The notes under the pieces are model-generated. The model had not been told where the DNA came from. It saw only the letters and a program-made list of their open reading frames with translations, and ran no database searches. Positions 1-7,270 of a stretch of DNA of 10,722 nt are shown piece after piece. The position numbers were made by a program, and so were the translations under genes. The DNA lies in the NCBI GenBank assembly GCA_944353735.1, contig CALVPU010000186.1:1-10722 (forward strand), read 5' to 3'. Source of the DNA: an uncultured Eubacteriales bacterium (lineage in GTDB: Bacteria; Bacillota; Clostridia; Christensenellales; Aristaeellaceae). Each line of letters starts with the position of its first letter. The first letter of the stretch is position 1.

Positions 1-171
1 GTGCTGATGATCGTGTTCGGCTCGCCGTGCGCGGTCAGCTCGTACACGATGGCGGCGCAGATGGGCGGCGACGCCGAGCTCGCCGCGCAGCAGGTGATGA
101 CCACCACGGTGCTGTCGGCGGCGTCGATGTTCGCCATGATCTTCCTGTTCAAGACGATGGGAATCTTCTGA
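1..171 (+). CDS. AEC-family transporter, C-terminal fragment (5' end outside window)
   Basis: Frame 1 is open from base 1 to the TGA at 169-171 and encodes the last 56 residues of a protein that starts outside the window. The fragment reads VLMIVFGSPCAVSSYTMA, then QMGGDAELAAQQVMTTTVLS, then a hydrophobic final helix ending in FKTMGIF. The combination of a P-x-A-V-S-S-Y-x-M-A stretch, a G-G-D-x-x-L-A-x-Q-x-V segment and a last membrane helix is typical of the C-terminal end of AEC (auxin efflux carrier / malate permease) family proteins, which are inner-membrane carriers of organic acids or related anions. The substrate cannot be predicted from this piece. The gene converges on rnr with 19 bases between the stop codons and no hairpin plus T-run terminator. 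Confidence 0.75.
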   Translation: MLMIVFGSPCAVSSYTMAAQMGGDAELAAQQVMTTTVLSAASMFAMIFLFKTMGIF

Positions 172-190
172 CAATCCGGATTCGCGCGCG

Positions 191-2305
<2,115 letters not shown>

Positions 2306-2413
2306 GGCAATCCCTCGAATGCGTGCGAAATTAACGAAAATACGCTACAATGCAGGAAGGCGGCGCCGCGGAGCGATCCCGGCGACCGCAGGTGCACATC
2401 GGTTGGCGAAAGG

Positions 2414-3076
2414 GTGATTCGCTTGACGGACGTCTTTCAGGCGCTGTTCAACATCGCGGAGATCATCGGCACGGTGGCGTTCGCCGCCTCGGGCGCGATG
2501 CTCGCCATCGACCGCGAGCTGGACCTGTTCGGCGTGATCTTTCTGGGAATCATCGCCGCGGTGGGCGGTGGAATCCTGCGCGACGTGCTGCTGGGCGCCT
2601 TGCCGCCAAGCGCGTTTCTCCATTCGGTCTACGTGGCGGTGGCGTTTGCGACTTCGCTGGCGGTGTTCCTCTACGCGGAGCTGCGCGGCAGCCGCTACTG
2701 GCGGCAGGTCGGCGCCATCGACCGCGTGGTCAACCTGCTCGACGCCGTCGGACTGGGCATCTTCAGCGTCGTCGGCGTGCAGACGGCGGTGGACGCCGGT
2801 CACGGCGGCAACGCCTTCCTGTGCCTGTTCATGGCGATGACGACCGGCGCTGGCGGCGGCGTGCTGCGCGACCTGCTGAGCGTGACCACGCCCGCCGTGC
2901 TGAAAAAGCGCATCTATGCCGTGGCATCGCTGGCGGGCGGCGGGGCATATTATGCCCTGATCCGGGCGCAGGTCAACGGCACCGCCGCGATGCTTGCGGG
3001 AATGGTGCTGACGGTGGTCATCCGCGTGCTGGCGACGCGCTTTCAGTGGGACCTGCCGAAGGTGCGAAGGCTGTGA
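2414..3076 (+). CDS. TRIC/UPF0126 (YicG-like) family membrane protein
   Basis: A polytopic membrane protein of about 220 residues made of two homologous halves. Each half contains a glycine-rich motif followed by RD: GGGILRDVLLG in the first repeat and GAGGGVLRDLLS in the second. This internal duplication is the hallmark of the bacterial TRIC channel / UPF0126 family (Pfam glycine-transporter domain, two copies). Members have been described as trimeric cation channels or linked to glycine uptake, so the substrate is open. The N-terminus (ALFNIAEIIGTVAFAASGAM) matches the first helix of the family. The GTG at 2414 is the longest start, but the TTG at 2423 has a better ribosome binding site (AAAGGGTG, 6 bases upstream) and would give 217 residues; I favour the TTG biologically. 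The stop lies 4 bases from the end of the convergent regulator gene. Confidence 0.9.
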   Translation: MIRLTDVFQALFNIAEIIGTVAFAASGAMLAIDRELDLFGVIFLGIIAAVGGGILRDVLLGALPPSAFLHSVYVAVAFATSLAVFLYAELRGSRYWRQVGAIDRVVNLLDAVGLGIFSVVGVQTAVDAGHGGNAFLCLFMAMTTGAGGGVLRDLLSVTTPAVLKKRIYAVASLAGGGAYYALIRAQVNGTAAMLAGMVLTVVIRVLATRFQWDLPKVRRL

Positions 3077-3080
3077 GGGC

Positions 3081-3461
3081 TCAGCGTTTGCCGGCGAGCC
3101 GGTCCAGATAGTACGCCTTGATCTTCTCGAAGCTCAGCGCGCTCAGGTCGTGCTCGAGCTTGCAGGCGTCCTCGAGGGCGATGTCCTCGGGCACGCCCAG
3201 CGCCATCAGGATCGAGGACAGCACGGTATGGCGCTCGTAGATGCGCTCGGCGACCTCGCGCCCGGCGTCGGTCAGCTGCAGGAAGCCTTCGCGCGTGATG
3301 GTCAGAAAGCCGTTGCGCTCGAGCGTGTGGACCGCGACGGATACCGTCGGCTTGGAGAAGCCGAAATGGTTGGCGAGGTCGATGGAGCGGACGTTGCCCT
3401 GCTTTTCGCCGAGCATGTGGATGGCCTCGAGATAATTCTCGCCGGATTCATGGATGGGCAT
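3081..3461 (-). CDS. DtxR/MntR-family metal-dependent transcriptional regulator
   Basis: A 126-residue cytoplasmic repressor of the short DtxR type (winged helix plus dimerisation/metal domain, no SH3 tail), the same form as Bacillus MntR. The helix-turn-helix is at about 24-50 (SIDLANHFGFSKPTVSVAVH) and the wing at 52-65. By eye alignment to MntR and DtxR the metal ligands are N9 (MntR D8, DtxR M10), E12, H78, C100 (MntR E99, DtxR C102), E103 and H104. The site is therefore DtxR-like at the Cys and unusual at the Asn, and Fe versus Mn specificity cannot be called. The ATG at 3461 is preceded by GAGGTG 4 bases upstream. A perfect-spacing promoter lies at 3498-3526, with an inverted repeat over its -35 box. 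It may control the metal transporter downstream or unlinked genes; this is inference. Confidence 0.92.
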   Translation of the reverse strand: MPIHESGENYLEAIHMLGEKQGNVRSIDLANHFGFSKPTVSVAVHTLERNGFLTITREGFLQLTDAGREVAERIYERHTVLSSILMALGVPEDIALEDACKLEHDLSALSFEKIKAYYLDRLAGKR

Positions 3462-3497
3462 AAGGCACCTCGCTGTGGAAAGATTTTCTCTGCAAAT

Positions 3498-3526
3498 ATT
3501 ATACACGAGGTTCGCGATTTCGTCAA
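3498..3526 (-). promoter_or_regulatory. Sigma-A promoter of the DtxR/MntR-family gene
   Basis: On the minus strand TTGACG (3521-3526) is separated by exactly 17 bases from a perfect TATAAT (3498-3503). Transcription would start near 3491, leaving a leader of about 30 nt before the ATG at 3461. Confidence 0.85.
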
Positions 3527-3530
3527 ATCG
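3515..3530. promoter_or_regulatory. Inverted repeat over the -35 box of the metalloregulator gene (candidate operator)
   Basis: CGATTT (3515-3520) and AAATCG (3525-3530) are perfect inverted repeats separated by CGTC. The repeat covers the -35 hexamer of the regulator's promoter and lies about 20 bases upstream of the -35 of the divergent CBS gene, so a bound protein could affect one or both. It is short (6 bp arms) and may be chance. Confidence 0.35.
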
Positions 3531-3551
3531 GGCGGCAAAGCGAAGAAAAAC

Positions 3552-3580
3552 TTGCCTTTCCGTTGGGAATATGTTATTAT
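3552..3580 (+). promoter_or_regulatory. Promoter of the CBS-protein / alarmone synthetase operon
   Basis: TTGCCT (3552-3557), a 17-base spacer and TATTAT (3575-3580) preceded by an extended -10 TGT (3572-3574). The predicted start is near 3587, directly at the ribosome binding site (GAGGTG, 3588-3593), so the 5' untranslated region is only about 13 nt. Confidence 0.78.
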
Positions 3581-3599
3581 AAGGATAGAGGTGAGCGGT

Positions 3600-4325
3600 T
3601 TGTACGGCGTTCAATCGCGGGCGGAAGCCTTTTTGAAGATGTACCGGATTTTGGAGGGCGCGCTGGAAAAGCGCCTTGCGGGCAAGCGTCAGGGCTCCAG
3701 CGTGGTGATGGATTACCTGCGTGACGAGGATTCCGAACCGTACCGCTATGAGCTCAACGTCTGCCGCGAGATCCGCAACCTGCTTTCGCACAACGCCGAC
3801 GACGTCGGCGAGCCGGTGGTCGAGCCGTCCGAGGCGGTGCTGGCGTCGCTTGCCGAGATCCTCGAGCACGTCACCGCGCCGCGCTGCGCCGTCGACTGGG
3901 GCACGCCGCACGAGAAGATTCTCTGCGCTTCGCCGAACGACCTTGCCATCGAGATCATGCACCGCATGGCGCGCCTGGGCTATTCGCACGTGCCGGTGAT
4001 GGAGCGCGGGCGCATGACCGGCGTGTTCAGCGTCGGTAGCCTGTTTGCCTACCTCGAAAAGCGCGGGCTCGGCTCGCTGAACAACGCGACCCGCATCGGG
4101 CAGCTCAAGGATGCGCTGGATTTCGACCGCCACGGCGCGGAGAAATACCTCTTCATGCCGCGCGACGCGACGATTCTGCAGGTGCGCGCCGCGTTCGAGG
4201 ACCGCATGGAGCGCAACAGCCGCCTGAGCGCGGTGTTCATCACGCCCGGCGGCACGCGCGACGAGCCGCTCCTGGCGATGCTCACGCCGTGGGACGTGCT
4301 GCGCGATTCGGGGAATATGGATTGA
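3600..4325 (+). CDS. CBS-domain-pair protein with an N-terminal helical, HEPN-like domain
   Basis: A 241-residue soluble protein. The TTG at 3600 is chosen because GAGGTG (3588-3593) lies 6 bases upstream. A GTG at 3591 is in frame but lies inside that ribosome binding site, and the longer upstream reading frame is antisense to the metalloregulator. Residues 1-94 are predominantly helical and contain CREIRNLLSHN, where R59-N60-x3-H64 fits the R-N-x(3-4)-H motif of HEPN domains; the next helix is 76-91. Residues about 95-155 form the first CBS motif (ILCASPNDLAIEIMHRMA, then YSHVPVMERGRMTGVFS) and about 175-237 the second (MPRDATILQVRAAF, then SAVFITPGG, LLAMLTPWDVL). CBS pairs usually bind adenine nucleotides or c-di-AMP and regulate a partner. 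It is co-transcribed with the (p)ppGpp synthetase 16 bases downstream, so a link to alarmone control is inferred. Confidence 0.85.
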   Translation: MYGVQSRAEAFLKMYRILEGALEKRLAGKRQGSSVVMDYLRDEDSEPYRYELNVCREIRNLLSHNADDVGEPVVEPSEAVLASLAEILEHVTAPRCAVDWGTPHEKILCASPNDLAIEIMHRMARLGYSHVPVMERGRMTGVFSVGSLFAYLEKRGLGSLNNATRIGQLKDALDFDRHGAEKYLFMPRDATILQVRAAFEDRMERNSRLSAVFITPGGTRDEPLLAMLTPWDVLRDSGNMD

Positions 4326-4341
4326 CGAGGAGGTCATGGTC

Positions 4342-5040
4342 ATGGCGGAGCGCAATCCCGCCGTCGGGCCGGCGGACGACGCCGTGCTCGAAGAGCTTCG
4401 CTTCGATTATATGCAGATCCGCGGCGTCTATCAGGCAGCTATCCGCGAGATCAACGCCCGGCTGCAGACGCTGGACAGCGAGTTTTCCTACCGGCACCGT
4501 CACAATCCCATCCACCACATCGAAAGCCGCGTCAAGTCGCTGCCCAGCATCGTCAAGAAGCTGCGTGCGCTGGGCATTCCGGTGTCGATCATCAACGCCA
4601 AAAAGAACCTGCACGACATCGCCGGCGTGCGCGTCGTCTGCCGCTATGTCGACGACATCTACCGCATCGCCAACCTGCTCCTGTCGCAGGACGACGTGCT
4701 GTTGATTCAGGAGAAGGATTACATCAAGCATCCCAAGGAAAACGGCTATCGCAGCCTGCACATCGTCGTCGACGTGCCCGTCTACATGATCGAGGGGCGG
4801 CTGTTCATCCCGGTGGAGATTCAGATCCGCACCGTGGCGATGGACTTCTGGGCGACGCTCGAGCACGGCATCCGCTATAAGTCGAGCGAAGAGGTGCCCG
4901 ACAGCATCGTGCGCGAACTGCGCGAGTGCGCCGATGTGATCACCGATACCGACTACCGCATGCAGGGCATCTTCAAGGCGCTGCAGATGGTGCATGACCG
5001 GGAAGAGGAGGCGGAAATCGAGCCAGACGGCGGCTCGTGA
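4342..5040 (+). CDS. relQ: Small alarmone synthetase, RelQ/YjbM-type GTP pyrophosphokinase
   Basis: A 232-residue single-domain RelA/SpoT synthetase with no HD hydrolase and no TGS/ACT regulatory region, which is the small alarmone synthetase layout. It transfers pyrophosphate from ATP to GTP or GDP, making (p)ppGpp in the cytoplasm. Visible synthetase motifs: HHIESRVKSLPSIVKK (S62, R63, K65), DIAGVRVVCRY with D92, the nucleotide-binding loop DYIKHPKENGYRSLH (126-140, stacking Y136), VEIQIRT with E159 and Q161, and MDFWATLEHGIRYK with E174 and H175. All are intact, so the enzyme should be active. GAGGAGG (4327-4333) is 8 bases before the ATG at 4342 but only 2 before the ATG at 4336, so 4342 is the start. 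It is the second gene of an operon with the CBS protein and is followed by a terminator. RelQ versus RelP assignment is not certain. Confidence 0.93.
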   Translation: MAERNPAVGPADDAVLEELRFDYMQIRGVYQAAIREINARLQTLDSEFSYRHRHNPIHHIESRVKSLPSIVKKLRALGIPVSIINAKKNLHDIAGVRVVCRYVDDIYRIANLLLSQDDVLLIQEKDYIKHPKENGYRSLHIVVDVPVYMIEGRLFIPVEIQIRTVAMDFWATLEHGIRYKSSEEVPDSIVRELRECADVITDTDYRMQGIFKALQMVHDREEEAEIEPDGGS

Positions 5041-5086
5041 TTCGGAGAAATGGGAAGTCCGCGGAGGAACCGCACATTGAATTGAA

Positions 5087-5118
5087 GGGCGCCGCGCCAG
5101 AAGGGCGGCGCCCTTTTT
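5087..5118 (+). terminator. Intrinsic terminator after the alarmone synthetase gene
   Basis: A perfect 9-bp GC stem (GGGCGCCGC at 5087-5095, GCGGCGCCC at 5105-5113) with an inner CC-AGAA-GG cap, followed immediately by TTTTT (5114-5118). It closes the CBS-relQ operon and insulates the metal-uptake promoter that starts 24 bases downstream. Confidence 0.93.
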
Positions 5119-5141
5119 GTGGAAAAATTCGCATAATGCCG

Positions 5142-5170
5142 TTGACAGCGGGGCACAATGGCGCTATAAT
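5142..5170 (+). promoter_or_regulatory. Consensus sigma-A promoter of the metal-uptake operon
   Basis: TTGACA (5142-5147), a 17-base spacer and TATAAT (5165-5170): a full match to consensus in both boxes. Such a strong basal promoter implies control by repression, consistent with the palindrome at 5182-5200. The predicted start is near 5177. Confidence 0.93.
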
Positions 5171-5181
5171 GTGAAACTGAA

Positions 5182-5200
5182 TTTGAAATCGAATTTCAAA
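5182..5200. promoter_or_regulatory. Perfect 8-3-8 palindrome, candidate Fur/Zur-family operator
   Basis: TTTGAAAT (5182-5189), CGA, ATTTCAAA (5193-5200): a perfect 19-base inverted repeat at about +6 to +24 of the predicted transcript, ending 12 bases before the start codon. AT-rich dyads of about this length next to the promoter are typical of Fur-family sites. The sequence is not the textbook Bacillus Zur, Fur or PerR box. The likely ligand is the Fur-family repressor encoded by the second gene of the operon (inference). Confidence 0.75.
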
Positions 5201-5212
5201 ATGGAGGCTGGA

Positions 5213-6112
5213 ATGAAGAGACTGCTTGCGATATTGACCGCGTGTCTGGCGCTGATGGGCGGGGGCGCGCTGGCGCAGGGGAGCGTCGTGGCGACGAGTT
5301 TTCCCTGCTATGACTTTGCGCGGCAGGTGGCGGGCGACGCCGCCGAGGTGCAGCTGCTGATCCGACCGGGCACGGAGGTGCACGCCTATGAGCCGACGCC
5401 GGCGGACATCCTCGCCATCGGCGGCGCCGACCTGTTCGTGTTCATCGGCGGCGAGAGCGACGCATGGGCGGACGGCATCCTCGATTCGTTTGGCGGTGAG
5501 GCGCCGGCGACGGTGCGGCTGATCGAATCGGTGACGCCGCTCGAGGAAGAGGACGCGCACGGGCACGCGCACGAGGGGCTGGCGTTTGACGAACACATCT
5601 GGACCTCGCCGAAGAACGCGGTGAAGATGGTGCGCGCGGTCGAGGCGGCGCTGTGCGCAGCGCTGCCGGAGGAGGCCGCTGCCTTCCACGCCAATGCCGA
5701 TGCCTATGCCGCCGAGATCGAGCGCATCGACGCGGAACTGACCGACATGGTCGCGCGGGCAGCGCGGCGCGAGCTGGTGTTCGCCGATCGCTTCCCATTC
5801 CTCTACCTTGCGCACGACTACGGCCTCGAGGTGCACGCGGCGTTTGCTTCCTGTACCGCCGAGACCGAGCCCAGCGCGCAGACGCTGGTCGAGCTGATCG
5901 ACGTCATCGAGGCGGACGGCATTCCCGTGGTGTACACCATCGAGATGAGCAACGGCGCCATTGCGCGCACGATCGCCGAGGAGACGGGCGTCGGCGTGCG
6001 CGAGCTGCACTCGATGCAGACGGTCACGCAGAGCGAGTTCGATGCCGGCGAGACCTATGTGTCGCTGATGGCGCGCAATCTCGAGGCGCTGCGGGAGGGG
6101 CTGGGCGCATGA
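5213..6112 (+). CDS. znuA: Metal ABC transporter substrate-binding protein (ZnuA/AdcA-like, cluster A-I)
   Basis: A 299-residue extracytoplasmic protein that delivers Zn2+ (or Mn2+) to the cognate permease. Residues 1-21 are a signal peptide (MKR, then a hydrophobic core, ALA-Q). Conserved features are the first ligand H57 in RPGTEVHAYEPTPAD, a short His loop (H116, H118, H120) and the second ligand H128 in FDEHIWTSPKNA. Where classical ZnuA and MntC have a third His there is FADRFPF (D192). This is followed by CTAETEPSAQTLVELIDVI (C214, E217, E219) and EMSNGAIARTIAEETG near the usual Asp ligand. It is thus the divergent DRFPF-type subgroup, and metal specificity is inferred mainly from the Fur-family neighbour. 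The ATG at 5213 follows GGAGG with 5 bases spacing; the longer in-frame start would lie upstream of the promoter. The stop overlaps the next start (ATGA). Confidence 0.93.
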   Translation: MKRLLAILTACLALMGGGALAQGSVVATSFPCYDFARQVAGDAAEVQLLIRPGTEVHAYEPTPADILAIGGADLFVFIGGESDAWADGILDSFGGEAPATVRLIESVTPLEEEDAHGHAHEGLAFDEHIWTSPKNAVKMVRAVEAALCAALPEEAAAFHANADAYAAEIERIDAELTDMVARAARRELVFADRFPFLYLAHDYGLEVHAAFASCTAETEPSAQTLVELIDVIEADGIPVVYTIEMSNGAIARTIAEETGVGVRELHSMQTVTQSEFDAGETYVSLMARNLEALREGLGA

Positions 6113-6618
6113 GGGGAGAGTACAGCACCCGCCAGAAGCGGGAATTGCTGAAGTTTTTGAAGGAGCACGAGCTGGAGAACTTCTCGCTCGACGAGGTGGT
6201 GCTGCGGCTGCGCGAGCGCGGCGCGAGCGTCGGGCGCTCGACGGCGTACCGCTACCTCGAGGCGCTGGCGGAGCAGGGCAGCGTGCGCAAGTACGCGGGC
6301 GCGCAGGGCATCACGCAGTACCAGTCCGTGGCGGAGGAGGGCGACTGTTCGCGCCACTTCCACATGCTCTGCAAGCGCTGCGGCACGCTCCAGCACGTGG
6401 ACTGCGCGCTGATGGAATCGCTCGCGCGCCACGTCGCCGAGCACCATGGTTTCCGGCTCGACGCGCGCGAGACGATGCTTGTGGGCGTATGCGCGCGCTG
6501 CGCGCGGCTGGATGAATTGGAAGGACAGGCGCGCGCGGAGCGCGAAGATCGCGGAGAAGAAGGGCAGGCGAACGGCGATGGCGCTGATACGATTGACGGA
6601 CGTCACGATTGCCTTTGA
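6109..6618 (+). CDS. Fur-family transcriptional repressor (Zur-like) embedded in the uptake operon
   Basis: A 169-residue metal-sensing repressor. The N-terminal winged helix runs about 5-72, with the recognition helix in VGRSTAYRYLEALAEQG (41-57) and the wing ending YAGAQGITQYQ. The C-terminal dimerisation domain has HFHMLCKRCG (H83, H85, C88, C91) and VCARC (C128, C131); the two CxxC pairs form the structural zinc site, and H83, H85, D98, C80 and C99 are possible regulatory-metal ligands. The tail after C131 is about 38 residues, polar and longer than usual, because the last 41 bases overlap the ATPase gene. The start overlaps the stop of the binding-protein gene by 4 bases. It presumably binds the palindrome at 5182-5200 when zinc is replete, repressing its own operon. 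Zur versus Fur, PerR or Mur cannot be settled by eye; context favours Zur. Confidence 0.9.
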   Translation: MRGEYSTRQKRELLKFLKEHELENFSLDEVVLRLRERGASVGRSTAYRYLEALAEQGSVRKYAGAQGITQYQSVAEEGDCSRHFHMLCKRCGTLQHVDCALMESLARHVAEHHGFRLDARETMLVGVCARCARLDELEGQARAEREDRGEEGQANGDGADTIDGRHDCL

Positions 6619-7270
6619 CGGCGTCGCGGCGGTCGAACGCGTGAATCTGGCGGTCGAGCGCGGCGAATATCTGGTCGTCGTCGGCGAAAACGGCTCGGGC
6701 AAGAGCACGCTGGTGCGGGCGATGCTGGGACTGGTGCGCCCGAAGAGCGGCAGGATCGCCTACGGCGACGGGCTGAAGAAGGATCAGATCGGCTATCTGC
6801 CGCAACAGACGGTGGTGCAGCGCGATTTTCCCGCCTCGGTCGAGGAGGTCGTGCTCTCCGGCTGCGTCAACCGGCTGGGGCGGCGCATGGCGTTTGGCGC
6901 CGGCGAGCGCGCGCGGGCGGCGGAGAAGATGCGCATGATGGACGTCGAGCGCCTGCGCGCCAAGCCGTACCGCACGCTCTCCGGCGGTCAGCAGCAGCGC
7001 GTGCTGCTGGCGCGGGCGCTGTGCGCGACGGACTCGGTCTTGCTGCTGGACGAGCCGGTGACCGGGCTGGACCCGGACGCCGCCGAGGAGCTGTACGCGG
7101 TCGTGCGCGCGCTCAACCGCGACCACGGCGTGGCGATCGTGATGGTCTCGCACGACCTGCACGGCGCGGTGCGCGACGCCGGGCGCGTGTTGGTGATGAA
7201 CCGCGGCGTGGACTTTCTCGGCGCGCCGGCGGAATACCTCAGGCGATTTGAAAGGCGGGTGCGTGCGTGA
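6578..7270 (+). CDS. znuC: Metal ABC transporter ATP-binding protein (ZnuC-like)
   Basis: A 230-residue ABC ATPase that drives metal import, working at the membrane as a dimer with the permease. Motifs are all intact: Walker A GENGSGKST (36-44), Q-loop Q76 in YLPQQTVVQRDFPASVEEVV (typical of zinc/manganese importers), signature LSGGQQQR (134-141), Walker B LLLDEP (155-160, E159) and H-loop H192. The ATG at 6578 is chosen because MALIRLTDVTIAFDG is the usual family N-terminus; upstream in-frame codons would extend into the repressor gene. It lies inside the last 41 bases of the repressor gene with only a weak AGGCG ribosome binding site, so translation is probably coupled. The stop overlaps the permease start. 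Confidence 0.94.
   Translation: MALIRLTDVTIAFDGVAAVERVNLAVERGEYLVVVGENGSGKSTLVRAMLGLVRPKSGRIAYGDGLKKDQIGYLPQQTVVQRDFPASVEEVVLSGCVNRLGRRMAFGAGERARAAEKMRMMDVERLRAKPYRTLSGGQQQRVLLARALCATDSVLLLDEPVTGLDPDAAEELYAVVRALNRDHGVAIVMVSHDLHGAVRDAGRVLVMNRGVDFLGAPAEYLRRFERRVRA

Noticed and set aside
173..182. AATCCGGATT palindrome between the AEC transporter and rnr
   Set aside because: A 10-base self-complementary word with no loop and no T-run is not a terminator, and it is within chance expectation.
2306..2413. Promoters for rnr and the TRIC gene in the divergent gap, for example TACAAT at 2346-2351
   Set aside because: TACAAT has no acceptable -35 at 16-18 bases (GTGCGA at 17 matches only half the positions), and the minus strand offers nothing better. 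The gap must hold promoters, but I cannot place them with confidence.
3061..3100. A hairpin (GCTG...CAGC) between the convergent TRIC and metalloregulator genes
   Set aside because: Only 4 bp can form with a reasonable loop and no T-run follows on either strand.
3081..4355. Long minus-strand frame suggesting a 424-residue fusion ending in the metalloregulator, and the plus-strand 3150-4325 frame suggesting a long CBS protein
   Set aside because: In both cases the N-terminal extension is antisense to the neighbouring gene and crosses the two back-to-back promoters at 3498-3580. Ribosome binding sites place the true starts at 3461 and 3600.
5117..5212. Upstream extension of the substrate-binding protein by 32 residues
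   Set aside because: It would begin upstream of the consensus promoter and precede the signal peptide; GGAGG places the start at 5213.
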